Assembly: GCA_963728445.1 (NCBI GenBank)
Contig: CAVSJO010000006.1
Location: 992,001-1,056,000, forward strand
From: CAVSJO01 sp963728445
Lineage (GTDB): Bacteria; Gemmatimonadota; Gemmatimonadetes; Longimicrobiales; RSA9
Direction: 5' to 3'
Length of the DNA: 64,000 nt
Both the position numbers and the translations under genes were made by a program. Below the pieces are notes generated by a model. That model saw only the letters and a program-made list of their open reading frames with translations, ran no database searches and was not told the origin of the DNA. Below, in pieces: positions 15,989 through 23,181 of the stretch (the stretch's first letter is position 1; each line of letters opens with the position of its first letter).

Positions 15989-17647
15989 TCAGGCCGGGGC
16001 GTGCTCGCGGTCCGGATGGCCGCTGTAGCGCGGCCGATGGAACAGGAATCCCTGCGTGAGGTGCACCCCGAGCTCTCGGACGGTCTCGAATTCCTCGCGC
16101 CGCTCGACGCCCTCGGCCACGACCATCGCGCCATGCTCGTCGGCGAACTTCACCATCGTCTCCACGAGGTGCTGCTTCAGGAAGTTCGAGTCGATGTTGG
16201 AGATGAGCGAGATGTCCAGCTTGATGAAGTCGGGCGCGAGGTTGGCGATGGACCCGAGACCCGCGTAGCCGCTGCCGGCGTCGTCGACGGCGAAGCGGAA
16301 GCCCATCTCGCGGAATCGGGCGAGGTACTTCTGGAAGCGGGGATAGTCCTTGATCGCCGTCCGCTCCGTGATCTCCAGCACCACACGTGAGGGATCCTCG
16401 ATGCCCAGGTCGCCCGGCTCCAGGTCACGGAACGAGGGGTCGTCGAAGTCGTGGGGGTCGACGTTCAGGAACAGCAGCTCGCCGTCCCGGAGCTCGTTGA
16501 TGATGCCCTCCACGGCTCGCCGGCGAAGCAGCCGGCTCAGCTCCCAGATGAGGTTCGCCTCCTCGGCCACCTCGAAGAGCACCTCGGGTGAGCGCAGCTC
16601 GCGCCGGACACCACGCGCCAGCGCCTCGTAGCCGAAGACCCGCTCCGTTTCCGTGACGATGATCGGATGGTACTCGATGAAGACGGCTTCCTCGTCCAGC
16701 GTCGAACGGAGGTCCGCCACCTTCTGCGAGCGCTCCCACTCCTCGGCACCGCGCGCCGCCTGCGCCGCCTCGCGCAGCGAGCGGTACATCAGCCGCTCCA
16801 TGCGGATCTTCGGATTCCGGAAGACCGTGGACGTCCCGACATAGATGCCGCACAACGCCGCGATCTCCTCTCCGTGCACGTCCTCGATGCAGTCGCGCAG
16901 GCTCTGCTCGAGCCGGTTCGAGAGCTGGTCGAGCCGCTCCCGACCGGATACCTCCGTCGACGGGATTTGCACGAAGAGGATGAAGTCGTCGTCCCCCGTG
17001 TGGGAGACCATCATCAGGTTCGGGTCGCCCGGTCGTTCCCGGTTGTAGAAGTCCCGCAGCCCCTCCGCCGTCGTCTCCAGCACGTCGTCCAGCTTCTGCC
17101 AGCCGTAGATCTCCTCGATCTTCTCGTACCAGACGAAGTGGATGTAGAGGATCGTGAGCTCGCCGTCGCGATCCAGCAGCTGCTGGGCGGTCTCGATCAT
17201 GACCGGCAGCGTGGGCAGCCCCGTCAGCTTGTCGTAGAGCAGCTCCTGATAGCGGACCAGCTCCGCCCGGACCGGCTGCGGCTCGCCACGGGACGCCTTG
17301 CCGTGGCGCCCCAGGGCGGTCCGGATCCGCAGGGCCAGCTCCGCACGGCCGACGGGCAGCCGTACCCATTCCGACGCCCGGGCCAGCGCGGCGGTGTCGC
17401 ACGCCTCCGCGTCCGCGCAGGCCACCACGAGCGCCGCACCCGTCGCGCGGACTTCGGCCACGGCCCGGTCGATCTCGGACGCATCCGCCGCCTCCAGCAC
17501 GACCAGGTCAGGCTCCTCGCGAAGCGCCTCGCTCGTGACGCCCGCCGGGTGCGGCCCGGCGCCCATCAGCTCCGCGCCCATCTCCTTCGCGACGTCCGCG
17601 AGCGTCGAGCGCAGCGCCTCGTCGTGAATTCGACCCAGGATCTTCAC
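15989..17647 (-). CDS. EAL-domain phosphodiesterase with degenerate GGDEF and pseudo-receiver
   Basis: A 552-residue signalling protein. Residues 1-125 look like a receiver fold without the phosphorylation pocket. A GGDEF-like domain follows, whose signature at 218-222 reads GDDDF in place of GGDEF, so cyclase activity is unlikely. The EAL domain starts near residue 325. Its signature Glu341-Ala-Leu (YEALARG) is intact, as are LFLNVDP, LEITERTA, VDDAGSGYAG, FIKLDISLI and VAEGVE, the metal and substrate positions of cyclic-di-GMP phosphodiesterases. It probably hydrolyses c-di-GMP. Its ATG overlaps the stop of the response regulator gene (ATGA), so the regulator and this enzyme are made together. 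Confidence 0.88.
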   Translation of the reverse strand: MKILGRIHDEALRSTLADVAKEMGAELMGAGPHPAGVTSEALREEPDLVVLEAADASEIDRAVAEVRATGAALVVACADAEACDTAALARASEWVRLPVGRAELALRIRTALGRHGKASRGEPQPVRAELVRYQELLYDKLTGLPTLPVMIETAQQLLDRDGELTILYIHFVWYEKIEEIYGWQKLDDVLETTAEGLRDFYNRERPGDPNLMMVSHTGDDDFILFVQIPSTEVSGRERLDQLSNRLEQSLRDCIEDVHGEEIAALCGIYVGTSTVFRNPKIRMERLMYRSLREAAQAARGAEEWERSQKVADLRSTLDEEAVFIEYHPIIVTETERVFGYEALARGVRRELRSPEVLFEVAEEANLIWELSRLLRRRAVEGIINELRDGELLFLNVDPHDFDDPSFRDLEPGDLGIEDPSRVVLEITERTAIKDYPRFQKYLARFREMGFRFAVDDAGSGYAGLGSIANLAPDFIKLDISLISNIDSNFLKQHLVETMVKFADEHGAMVVAEGVERREEFETVRELGVHLTQGFLFHRPRYSGHPDREHAPA

Positions 17648-18042
17648 GTGCGGCCGTCTCCCGCCCCCAGATTGCGCTTCACCTTCTGGCCCAGCTCAGC
17701 CAGCCGGATCGGCTTGACGATGTAGTCGTCCGCCCCCGAGTGCACGCCCTTCTGCTTGTCCTCGAAGTCGCTCCGGGCGGTGAGCATGACGACGCGCACG
17801 TCGTCCAGCTCCGGGTGCGTCTTCACCGTCCGCGCCACCTCCCATCCGTCCATCCCCGGCATCATCACGTCGAGAAGCACCAGCCGCGGGTGCTCGTTCT
17901 GCACCGCGGCCAGCGCCTCGGTCCCGTCCCGTGCGAGCACGACCTGGTAGCCCTCGGCCTCCAGGAACGTCTTCACGATGTTCAACGCATCCGGGTCGTC
18001 GTCCACGACCAGGATCTTGTCCTTCCTGCCGTCGTCCGTCAT
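17644..18042 (-). CDS. Single-domain response regulator (CheY-like)
   Basis: A 132-residue receiver domain with no output domain. Acidic pocket DDD at residues 14-16, phospho-acceptor Asp58 in LLDVMMPGMDGW, Thr88 in MLTARS and Lys110 in DYIVKPI are all present. The stop overlaps the EAL gene start and its own ATG overlaps the stop of the small membrane protein gene. This coupled order suggests that it passes a phospho-signal to the EAL protein next to it. No cognate kinase is adjacent; the hybrid kinase at 2975 is on the other strand about 12 kb away. Confidence 0.9.
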   Translation of the reverse strand: MTDDGRKDKILVVDDDPDALNIVKTFLEAEGYQVVLARDGTEALAAVQNEHPRLVLLDVMMPGMDGWEVARTVKTHPELDDVRVVMLTARSDFEDKQKGVHSGADDYIVKPIRLAELGQKVKRNLGAGDGRT

Positions 18043-18218
18043 GGCCGGCCTCGATTGGCGCGGGTCTTCGAATACGCCGCCAGGGCGCCGGCGACCGGGA
18101 GCACCACCACCAGCGCGCTCCACGCCGCCTTGCGTGTGCGCGAGCGGGGGGTGCCGTACAGGCGCACCAGAGCCCAGGCATCCAGGCCCAGCACCATCAT
18201 CGCCAGTATCAGTCGCAT
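18039..18218 (-). CDS. Small membrane protein, PLDc_N-like
   Basis: A 59-residue protein from ATG 18218: a first hydrophobic segment (MRLILAMMVLGLDAWALVRL), a basic connector (RSRTRKAAW) and a second helix (ALVVVLPVAGALAAYS). The pattern resembles the two-helix PLDc_N module, but the match is judged by eye. The stop overlaps the start of the response regulator gene (ATGA), which supports it being translated. Confidence 0.6.
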   Translation of the reverse strand: MRLILAMMVLGLDAWALVRLYGTPRSRTRKAAWSALVVVLPVAGALAAYSKTRANRGRP

Positions 18219-18283
18219 CCGATCGCTCGTAAGTCGTCTCCGTGACCGCCCTTGGGGGCAAGATCTGCGCCGATCCGGGACCC

Positions 18284-20140
18284 TCACGCCGCGGGCGTCG
18301 GCGCGAACTGCAGCTCGTACAGCCTGGCGTACAGTCCGCCCTCCCGCAGCAGCTCGGCGTGTGTGCCCTTCTCACGCAGCACGCCGTGGTGCAGGACGAG
18401 GATTCGATCGGCGTTCTGCACGGTCGAGAGCCGGTGGGCGATGACCAGCGACGTTCGGCCGCGCATGAGCGTCTCCAGCGCCCGTTCGATCTGCTCTTCC
18501 AGCGCCGAGTCGACGGAGCTCGTCGCCTCGTCGAGGACGAGGACCAGCGGATCGAAGGCCAGCGCCCGGGCGAAGGAGAGGAGTTGCCGCTCTCCCACGG
18601 ACAGCGAGGCCCCCCGCTCCCCGAGCGCCTCGTCGAAGCGGTGGGGCAGCCGCTCGATGAACCGGTCCGCACCCACGCGACGGGCGGCGGTCAGCATGCG
18701 CTCCTCGTCGATGTCGCTCCGGCCGAGGCGGATGTTGTACGCCACGCTGCTGCTGAAGACGAACACGTCCTGGAGCACGAGTCCGATGCGGCGTCGGAGT
18801 TCCTTCGGGTCCATCCGGTCGATGGGAACGCCGTCGAAGAGGATCTGCCCCTTCTGCGGCGCATAGAAGCGCATTAGCAGGCTGATGATGCTCGTCTTGC
18901 CCGCGCCCGTGTGGCCGACGATGGCGAGCCGCTCGCCGGGACGGGCGACGAAGCTGATGTCCCGCAGCACCCAGTTCCAGCCCTCGTCGCCCGAATCGGG
19001 GCCGGCGTCCGCGTTCCGCTGGTAGGCGAACCAGACGTTGCGGAACTCGATCTCGCCGCGGCCCGGCTGCGCCGGCGGCTGCGGGTCGGCCGGCGCGGCG
19101 ATCGCCGGCGGCGTGTCGAGCAGCCGGAAGATGCGCTCCGAGGACGCCATCGCCCCCTGCAGCATGTTGTACTTCTCGGAGAGATCCTGGATGGGCCGGA
19201 AGAACCGCCGCGCCCAGTACAGGAAGGCGGTGATGGTGCCGACCGTGATGCCGCCGACCGCAGCCGGAGCGCCTGGCGCCGCCTGCAGCGCCTCGAATCC
19301 GCCGTAGGCGAGGATGAGGGCGAGCGCCACCGACGTGAGGAACTCGATGACCGGGAAGAAGAGGGCGTAGTAGGTGATGGAGCGGAGGTGTGCGTCCAGG
19401 TAGTCCCGGTCGATCTCGCGGAAGCGCTCGTCGGTGTCGTTCTCCCGGCCGAAGAGCTGGACGACGACCACGCCGCTGATCCGCTCCTGCAGGTAGGCGT
19501 TGATGCGCGCCAGCCGCGTCCGGATGTCCCGGAAGGCGTCCCGGATTCGCCCCCGGAAGTAGAACGCGGACAGGACGACGAGGGGCAGCACGGCGAAGGT
19601 GACCAGCGCCAGCTCCCAGTTGAGGAGCAGCATGGCGCCGACGATGAACAGGAGCGTGAAGAGGTCGCCGAAGACCGTCACGACGCCGGAGCTGAAGAGC
19701 TCGTTCAGCACTTCCACGTCGTTCGTCACGCGGGTCATCAGCCGTCCGACGGGGTTCCTGTCGAAGAAGCCCAGGTGCAGCCGCTGGAGGTGGTCGAAGA
19801 TCTCCCGCCTCAGGTCGAACATCACCCGCTGGCCGAGCCACGTCGTGAGGATCGTCTGGGCGTAGTCGGTGACGAACGAGAGGACGAGGGACGCGACGTA
19901 GGCGATCGCGAGGACCGTGAGAAGGTGTGCGTCCCGCTGCGGCACCGCCTCGTCCAGCGCCTTCTTCATCAGCCACGGCCCGACGAGTTCGAGCCCGGCC
20001 GCCGACAGCAGGACGATGACCGCGACGATGACCCGCCCGCGGTACGGTCGCAGGTAGACCAGCAGGCGGCGCATAAGACGGCCGTCGTACGCCTTTCCGA
20101 GCGCCTCCTCCTCGTGGATCCCCGCGGCCCCCTCAGCCAT
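18284..20140 (-). CDS. ABC exporter, fused membrane and ATPase domains (MsbA/multidrug type)
   Basis: A half-transporter of 618 residues from ATG 20140; a GTG at 20203 would add 21 Pro/Ala-rich residues. Six membrane helices occupy residues ~45-330, with the EIFDHLQRLHLGFFDRNPVGRLMTR coupling-helix region typical of type IV exporters. The ATPase domain has Walker A GHTGAGKTS, signature LSVGERQLLSFARAL, Walker B LVLVLDEATSSVD and the switch His in LVIAHRLSTV. Such homodimers export lipids or drugs from the inner leaflet. MsbA-like lipid A export is possible but the sequence does not decide it. It is the first gene of the minus-strand cluster, followed after 65 bp by the small membrane protein. 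Confidence 0.92.
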   Translation of the reverse strand: MAEGAAGIHEEEALGKAYDGRLMRRLLVYLRPYRGRVIVAVIVLLSAAGLELVGPWLMKKALDEAVPQRDAHLLTVLAIAYVASLVLSFVTDYAQTILTTWLGQRVMFDLRREIFDHLQRLHLGFFDRNPVGRLMTRVTNDVEVLNELFSSGVVTVFGDLFTLLFIVGAMLLLNWELALVTFAVLPLVVLSAFYFRGRIRDAFRDIRTRLARINAYLQERISGVVVVQLFGRENDTDERFREIDRDYLDAHLRSITYYALFFPVIEFLTSVALALILAYGGFEALQAAPGAPAAVGGITVGTITAFLYWARRFFRPIQDLSEKYNMLQGAMASSERIFRLLDTPPAIAAPADPQPPAQPGRGEIEFRNVWFAYQRNADAGPDSGDEGWNWVLRDISFVARPGERLAIVGHTGAGKTSIISLLMRFYAPQKGQILFDGVPIDRMDPKELRRRIGLVLQDVFVFSSSVAYNIRLGRSDIDEERMLTAARRVGADRFIERLPHRFDEALGERGASLSVGERQLLSFARALAFDPLVLVLDEATSSVDSALEEQIERALETLMRGRTSLVIAHRLSTVQNADRILVLHHGVLREKGTHAELLREGGLYARLYELQFAPTPAA

Positions 20141-20232
20141 GCGTGGCGACGTCGGGAGCGGCGGACCCGGCTGCGGTGAAGCGGCGCGCGGTGCGGTTGA
20201 CACCGGGGGGGCGTCGTGGGATTGTTCGTTCC

Positions 20233-20493
20233 ATGGGCATCATTGCGTGGATCCTGTTCGGTCTCATCGCGGGCGCGCTGGCGAAGCTGATCATGCCGGG
20301 GAAGGATCCCGGCGGCTGCCTCGTCACCGTCGCGATCGGCATCGCCGGCGCGCTGATCGGCGGCTACATCGGCTCGACCGTCTTCGCGTTCGGGAAGGTG
20401 ACCGGCTTCAACATCCGCTCGTTCCTGATCGCGATCCTCGGCTCGATCGTCCTCCTCTTCATCTATCGCCTGCTCGTCAAGCGTCGCGACTGA
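20233..20493 (+). CDS. GlsB/YeaQ/YmgE-family small membrane protein
   Basis: An 86-residue, three-helix membrane protein: MGIIAWILFGLIAGALAKLI, PGGCLVTVAIGIAGALIGGYIGS and FLIAILGSIVLLFIYRLL. The GLIAGALAKLIMPGKDPGG block is diagnostic of the YeaQ/YmgE (transglycosylase-associated) family, which is often stress-induced and of unknown mechanism. It is divergent from the ABC exporter and converges on the phosphatase gene with 18 bp between stops. Confidence 0.92.
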   Translation: MGIIAWILFGLIAGALAKLIMPGKDPGGCLVTVAIGIAGALIGGYIGSTVFAFGKVTGFNIRSFLIAILGSIVLLFIYRLLVKRRD

Positions 20494-20511
20494 CGGCGGC
20501 GGGTGCCGCGC

Positions 20512-21324
20512 TCAGGAGCCCGGGCCGCTGCCGTTCGGGGCGACGTCGCCCGTCTCCGCCAGCAGGCGCCGCACCTCGGCCGCCAGCGCCGCGTTCGTGC
20601 TGACGACGCTGCCGCCGAGGTGCGTCGGCTGGCCGACCCAGTCCGTGTAGACGCCGCCGGCCTCCTCCACGATTGGCTTCAGGGCCGCCGCGTCCCACGG
20701 CTTCATGACCGGATCGATCATGGCCTCGGCCCGGCCCGTGGCCACGAGGGCGTGCCCGTAGCAGTCGCCCCACGTCCGGACGAGTACGCCGGAGAAGCGC
20801 AGGCGGTCCCACGCCGCCCCCTTCTGCTGGCGCGGCAGCCGCTCGGCGTCGGTCGTCAGGACGAGGGCGTCCTCCAGACGGCCGACTGCGGAGACTTCCG
20901 CCCGACGGCCGTTCCAGAGACAGCCCAGCCCCCGGGCCGCCGAGACCGTCTCCTGCAGGGGCGGGAAGTGCAGCACCCCGAGCACCACCTCTCCGGCCTC
21001 TTCGAGGGCGATCATCACGCCATAGAGCGGCACGCCCCGGACGAACGAGCGCGTCCCGTCGATGGGGTCGAGGATCCAGCGGCGGGGCGCGTCCGGCCGC
21101 GTCTCTCCGAACTCCTCACCCAGGATCCCGTCGTCCGGGCAGCGGCGCTGGATCCATTCCCGGCACAGCCGCTCGGCGTCGCGGTCGGCCACGGTGACGG
21201 GACTGTCGTCGGCCTTTGCTTCGGCCGCGACGCCCGTCTGGAAGTGGGCGAGCGTGACGCGTCCCGCGCGCCACGCCAGCTCGACGGCGAAGTCGTGTAG
21301 CTCCCGCAGCTCTGCGTCTGTCAT
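20512..21324 (-). CDS. Inositol-monophosphatase-family phosphatase, HisN-like
   Basis: A 270-residue Mg-dependent phosphatase. Metal ligands are in GEEFGE (Glu), WILDPIDGTRSFVRGVP (DPxDGT) and PWDAAALKPIVEEAGG (WDxxA). The HisN-like subgroup dephosphorylates histidinol phosphate, and the best-conserved stretches here (RSFVRGVPLYGVMIAL, DCYGHALVATG) look like that group. It follows the HisF-like gene by 11 bp, which would fit histidine synthesis, but that partner is itself abnormal. Other IMPase-family substrates therefore remain possible. Start ATG 21324. Confidence 0.8.
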   Translation of the reverse strand: MTDAELRELHDFAVELAWRAGRVTLAHFQTGVAAEAKADDSPVTVADRDAERLCREWIQRRCPDDGILGEEFGETRPDAPRRWILDPIDGTRSFVRGVPLYGVMIALEEAGEVVLGVLHFPPLQETVSAARGLGCLWNGRRAEVSAVGRLEDALVLTTDAERLPRQQKGAAWDRLRFSGVLVRTWGDCYGHALVATGRAEAMIDPVMKPWDAAALKPIVEEAGGVYTDWVGQPTHLGGSVVSTNAALAAEVRRLLAETGDVAPNGSGPGS

Positions 21325-21335
21325 GGCCTTTGGAG

Positions 21336-22238
21336 TCAGAGGCTGGATGCTGCGGCGGCGCTGTCGCCTTCCGCGCGCTCGCCGCCCGGTGCCTGCACCT
21401 CCCGGGCATCCGCCAGCCGGACCGGGATGTCCGCGGCGGCCAGGACGCGCTTCACCTCCCCGATGCCGAGTGCGCCTTCGTGGAAGAGGCCCGAAGCGAG
21501 CACCGCGTCGGCGCCGGCGATGACGAACGCGTCGCGCATGTCCTCGACGCGGGCGCCGTCGCCGACCGCGACCACAGGCACGTCCACCCACTCGACCACC
21601 CGCGCGGTCAGCTCGAGGTCGAAGCCCATCGGTTCGTCCCCCCGGCCCAGGCTGCGCAGCATGATCTCCCCGGCGCCGAGGTCCACGCACTCCCGGGCCC
21701 ACGCGATCGCGTTCCTGTCCGTCGGCGTGGAGCCGCCCTGCGTGAAAACCCTGTACCAGTCTACGGCGACGGCGATCTCGTCGTACGGGGAGGCGCCGGG
21801 CTTCACGTGGTCCGCCGAGACCTCCCCGCGCCGGCGCTCGACCTTCGCCTCGATGCCTGCGACGATCCGCCCGCTTCCGAACTGCTGCGCGGCCTCTCGC
21901 AGGAGGTCCGGCCGCGCCAGCACCGCGCCCCCCAGGCAGACGCGGTCGGCGCCTGTCCGCAGCACCTGCGCGATCCCGCTCACGTCGGCCACGCCCGTGG
22001 CCGCAGTGAGGGGCACGTTCAGCGACCCGGCCGTGCGGCGAAGCGCCTCGAGGAACCTGCGGTGGCCGTCGTGCGTGGCGGAGTCGTCCTGCAGCACGAT
22101 CCCGTCGGCTCCGTCGGCCGCGTAACGGGCGGCGAGCTCGGCCGGGTCCCTCGGGTCCCCGAGCCCCGCCCGCCGGACGTCGTCCGTCACGCGCCCGTCC
22201 CGGACGCACAGGCGCACCATGATCCTCTTGTGCAGCAT
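21336..22238 (-). CDS. Divergent HisF-like (beta/alpha)8 protein
   Basis: A 300-residue protein aligning along its length with HisF, the cyclase subunit of imidazole-glycerol-phosphate synthase. It keeps Asp14 in CVRDGRV (catalytic Asp11 in Thermotoga HisF) and the overall block order. The second catalytic Asp is Glu130 (AGIEAK where AIDAK is usual). The phosphate-binding GGG loop is replaced by AATGV at 79-83, the N-T pair after GADKV is GG, and SGGAG is VGDGA. About 30 extra residues form an Ala/Gly-rich tail. Either it performs a related reaction or it is a relic; ordinary HisF activity is doubtful. Paired with the HisN-like phosphatase (11-bp gap). Confidence 0.75.
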   Translation of the reverse strand: MLHKRIMVRLCVRDGRVTDDVRRAGLGDPRDPAELAARYAADGADGIVLQDDSATHDGHRRFLEALRRTAGSLNVPLTAATGVADVSGIAQVLRTGADRVCLGGAVLARPDLLREAAQQFGSGRIVAGIEAKVERRRGEVSADHVKPGASPYDEIAVAVDWYRVFTQGGSTPTDRNAIAWARECVDLGAGEIMLRSLGRGDEPMGFDLELTARVVEWVDVPVVAVGDGARVEDMRDAFVIAGADAVLASGLFHEGALGIGEVKRVLAAADIPVRLADAREVQAPGGERAEGDSAAAASSL

Positions 22239-22486
22239 CAGTCTCGGTCCTCCTCCGCCCGACGCTCACAGCCTCTCGGCTCCCGGCGCTGCCCTGTGCG
22301 AAGACCGTGCCCGCGAAGGTGAGCTAGCCGGCGGCTCCACACCGGTCAAGGAGAACGGGCTTGTCGATCGCGCCGGCAGGGGGCAACTTGTCCGTGAAAC
22401 CGGCGGGTGACCGACGCCACCCGACTCGCTTCACGAGCCCTTCACGCTGCATGCCGCGAGCCGTCGACTCGACGTCCGGTGCGCGG

Positions 22487-22745
22487 ATGTCGGACCACCG
22501 AACCCTCCTGCTCGACGTCGGGCGCATCCTGGGGACCCCCACACACGCGGATCCGGACCTCGAAGCCGTCGCGCGCCTGTGCGCCGACGGCCTGGCGGCG
22601 CTGTGCGTCATCGACGTGGGGCAGCTCCGGCAGGTGGGGCGAATCCGCACCGCCGCGGATCAGATCGTGAACATGGTCGACCAGATCCTGGCCCACCTTC
22701 ACCGTCCGCGTTCCGCTCCGTGCCCGTGTCGCGGAGCCGACCTGA
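22487..22745 (+). pseudogene. Probable remnant of a GAF-domain sensor protein
   Basis: From ATG 22487 about 60 residues (LLLDVGRILGTP, DPDLEAVARLCADGLAALCVIDV) resemble the start of the GAF domain found in sensor kinases of this phylum. After roughly residue 70 the frame loses protein character and runs antisense through the neighbouring minus-strand gene. No kinase or output domain follows. A decayed 5' fragment is the simplest reading; a short functional protein cannot be excluded. Confidence 0.35.
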
Positions 22746-22748
22746 GCG

Positions 22749-23036
22749 TCAGTCGAGCCCGTCGTCCCAGCGGCCCTCGCGGATGTCCCGCGCCCCCCTG
22801 CGGGCACCCAGCCCTACCGCTCCCCCGAACAGAAGGGCCGTGCCCGCCCCGACCAGCGGCAGCACGGCGACGACCGGTGCGGCGACCGCCGCCGCGACGG
22901 CGCCCGCGACGAGCGGGGCACTGGACGACTGCACCTTCTCCATGTAGCGCATGCGCCGCCGCACGAACTCGCGCGTCTTCAGATATCCGCCGGTCGCGGC
23001 GCCTCCGGCGACCAGGGCTGTGATGATACCGAACAT
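22749..23036 (-). CDS. Small hypothetical membrane protein
   Basis: A 95-residue protein preceded by a near-perfect ribosome-binding site (AAGGAGGT, 6 bp before ATG 23036), which makes the start certain. It begins MFGIITALVAGGAATGGYLK and has a basic segment (REFVRRRMRYMEK). Two hydrophobic stretches follow (APLVAGAVAAAVAAPVVAV and LPLVGAGTALLFGGAVGLG), and it ends in an acidic tail. No family is recognised. It is divergent from the glutamate dehydrogenase gene (145 bp apart). Confidence 0.75.
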   Translation of the reverse strand: MFGIITALVAGGAATGGYLKTREFVRRRMRYMEKVQSSSAPLVAGAVAAAVAAPVVAVLPLVGAGTALLFGGAVGLGARRGARDIREGRWDDGLD

Positions 23037-23181
23037 GTGGACCTCCTTCGATGGGCTCCTGAAGACCGTACGAACGGGAGCCCTCCGTCGTTTCGCCGGC
23101 GCCGGAAACCCTTGCGGCATCAGCGGCCTTCCGTGAGTTTCCCGGCGAGCACGCAACGGATTCGGGCCGAACCTCCGACCA

